64,000 bases of DNA from Hofstenia miamia (lineage: Eukaryota > Xenacoelomorpha > Acoela). Below the pieces are notes generated by a model, which was given only the letters and a program-made list of their open reading frames with translations, made no database searches and was not told the origin of the DNA. The stretch spans positions 3,495,109 through 3,559,108 of the forward strand of contig SCFE01000003.1 in assembly GCA_004352715.1 (NCBI GenBank), given 5' to 3'. The translations under genes were made by a program, and so were the position numbers. Shown here piece after piece: positions 61,858-64,000 of this stretch (its first letter is position 1; every line of letters starts with the position of its first letter).

Positions 61858-62188
61858 CAGACTTGTCAACGAGCCGACATTACCCAGCTCAGCTCGTTTA
61901 AATTTTGTGTAAGTTCGGCTCGGCTCGCCACGTAAAATCTTTGAATAAGGCTCGTTTTAGTTCGTTATTTTTTTAAAAATATTGTGCTCAAAGAATTTTT
62001 TACATAGCTCTTCCTATTATTTAATAAACATTTCTTAAATAAGATTATAAGAAAGGCATACTGACTGCAAAAAATAAGAAAAATCTCCAAAATCAAATTG
62101 AACTTGCTTTGTCTAAAATAGGCTCATTTTGTCCTCGTTGTATATCAAATACTGTGCTCAAGCTCGGCTCGGCTCGTTGACAAGTCTG
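61858..62188. mobile_element. GGCTCG-family hAT-like MITE, copy 3 (331 bp)
   Basis: Ends CAGACTTGTCAACGAGC and GCTCGTTGACAAGTCTG are identical to copy 1. Flanks TTATTAGC and TTATCAGG agree at six of eight positions. Subterminal GGCTCGGCTCG motifs occur at both ends. Non-coding interior. Confidence 0.92.
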
Positions 62189-64000
62189 TTATCAGGCCTT
62201 CTTGTATTAGTAAAAAAATTTCAAATAGCATATGAATCGACCTTTAAGAAAATGCTGAATCTCTAGCTACGTCAGTGCGCCTACCCTAAAAAATGTTTGA
62301 AATTTTAGATATCACTGTCTATGTGTAATGACTAACATAATGAATCAGTGTGAATAAAGTTGAGCTGAACCAAAGTAGCAATTTTGTGTAATAATGATTT
62401 ATTTTTAAAATTCACGCGGGAACAAAGTTGATTGGATTCACGTTACTGGATAAGTTCAAATCCATTGACGTAAATGTTATTTAAACAGTTCGCCTCAGGT
62501 TTCGTTTTACGGTTTGCTAATTAAAAATAATTCCTCCTTTACATTTCACAGAATCCAATTTCATTTAACAATCTGTTCAGAATGGTGTTTTTTGAAAGTG
62601 TTTTCTTAAATTTTCAATGGCAATTAGCTTGATATATGATATTCCACTGTCCCAGGGGTGATGCAATATTCACCTGACGAGGACAGCTTTTAAAAGTAAT
62701 TCCCCGTTACATTCACTAGTATTAATTGCCAAGTGTTGCGGCCTACTATTTTCTGAATTTCATCCTAGATTTGGAAGAGGAATCCAGAGATTTGATGGTT
62801 TATTGCAAACCAAGAAGTAGATTAGTAGTTACAACTATATGCATTACAAAGGAACATTATATATTGAAATCGAGTAACCTTCACCTTTCACACTTTTGTT
62901 CAACTGATAGTTGACAGGCCACCTTGAATTTTATGACATTAATTATTTAATGATATATGTATAATTACAAATTTTGGCTAACTGCAATATTTAATGATCT
63001 TGATGAGTCTATGTGCCTGGACAATACTCGAGATTTGAAATCTTACTTGACTCGAATTTTATAAGAGTGTTTGATCCAAACAAAGATATCCTGATTCGCA
63101 GGGCGGGCCATACTCTCTTCCCTACATGCAGCCCCAAACTGTCTCTACCATCAACGTAAACTAAACATCCCTATTAGAAATTTACCCGAAGAAATTTTTG
63201 GAAGTGAAAAATATGCACTGAATAGAGAGAATTTACTTTGATTCGAAGTGTAACAAGTGCTTTGCTAGTTTCATCAATTTTAGTATTTTCTTGAGGTAGT
63301 TTAAGCATTTTATTATTCTTGAATAATTTAAAAAACCTTTTCTATTTACATTATCTTCTTTGCTAGGGTATCAAAGAGGACGCAAGAGACAATGTCTCCA
63401 CTAACCATTCTCTCGTTCACTTTATCACAAGTTTATTTGACATGATAAGAAGTAAGCTTTTTGAGAACAAAATCAATTTGTTGCGGGCTTTTACAATTGC
63501 AGATGTTATTTAGACAACATTCCTCATCGTATTTACCAAGAAACCTAAAATTATCTTGGGATTCAGTGTTGTTTACTCAAAATCTAGTTAATATTTGTTT
63601 TGCTCATATGCTATACAATGTTCACTTCAGTTGTCAAATTTGTCTCTGCACACGCTAATTTGATGGGATATTTGACAATGCGTAATGTTTTGTTATTTAT
63701 TGAGAGCAGTCAACCGCTGCCAAACAATAAATATTTTCATTCATTTTCGCATTTCGCATTGTCAATCACATACTTTTGAATTTGGAATTGATGGGGCCCC
63801 AACTACAAACTACAATATTCTAAACTAGCTGGGAGTACATAATAGTTTGCAATCTTACTAATTTGAATCTATAGGAGCACACTTTTTTATGAAAATCAAT
63901 TAAGGACATTTAAAACAAGGGATTGGAATACTTGAGATCATTCACCGATGCAGAAAAATTTTAATTGCAAAGAAAGGCGTAAGTGGGAATTTTTTGGTGA
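62189..64000. other. Gene-free stretch to the window edge
   Basis: No exon of the MFSD2-like gene or any other gene is recognised. A short GC patch (GCAGGGCGGGCC near 63097) looks like repeat debris. Confidence 0.4.

Overview
The window is AT-rich metazoan nuclear DNA. Evidence for this is the presence of GT-AG introns, a neuronal-type syntaxin, a lysolipid-transporter exon related to MFSD2, C2H2 zinc fingers and many hAT- and Tc1-type transposons. I cannot name the species. The syntaxin introns are only 39-92 bp, which recalls appendicularian tunicates or some other compact-intron lineages, yet the window is otherwise gene-poor and full of small non-autonomous DNA transposons. That combination is an inference about lineage, not proof.

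Layout. At 1-814 (minus strand) lie the first six exons of a syntaxin-1-like gene, running off the left edge. It is arranged head to head with a zinc-finger gene at 1214-2488 (plus), about 400 bp away. From roughly 2.5 kb to 50.4 kb I find no convincing host gene, only repeats. At 50590-50909 (plus) is the first coding exon of an MFSD2-like transporter. Its remaining exons are not recognisable in the 13 kb downstream, so the gene has a very long first intron or continues outside the window.

Mobile DNA dominates. There are hAT-type MITEs with clear 8-bp target-site duplications (7253-7496, 17329-17532, 29840-30178, 40726-41081, 47844-48337). A GGCTCG-rich MITE family has three copies (29.8, 52.7 and 61.9 kb). 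There are two Tc1-like elements with dead transposases (18.1 and 19.5 kb), a third Tc1-like transposase fossil at 39.2 kb, a 683-bp foldback element at 23.8 kb, a possible piggyBac-like element at 31.9 kb, and two short elements with a third, internal copy of their terminal motif (11.4 and 34.6 kb). Two nested insertions (29.7 and 47.5 kb) allow relative dating.

Assembly. Three places bracketed by N look like scaffolding artefacts: an apparently perfect 1175-bp duplication around N 12823, a 402-bp duplication around N 36772/36872, and a 116-N gap at 20147-20262 whose two flanks overlap in sequence. No RNA gene and no CRISPR array was found, and I see no coherent new multi-gene system.
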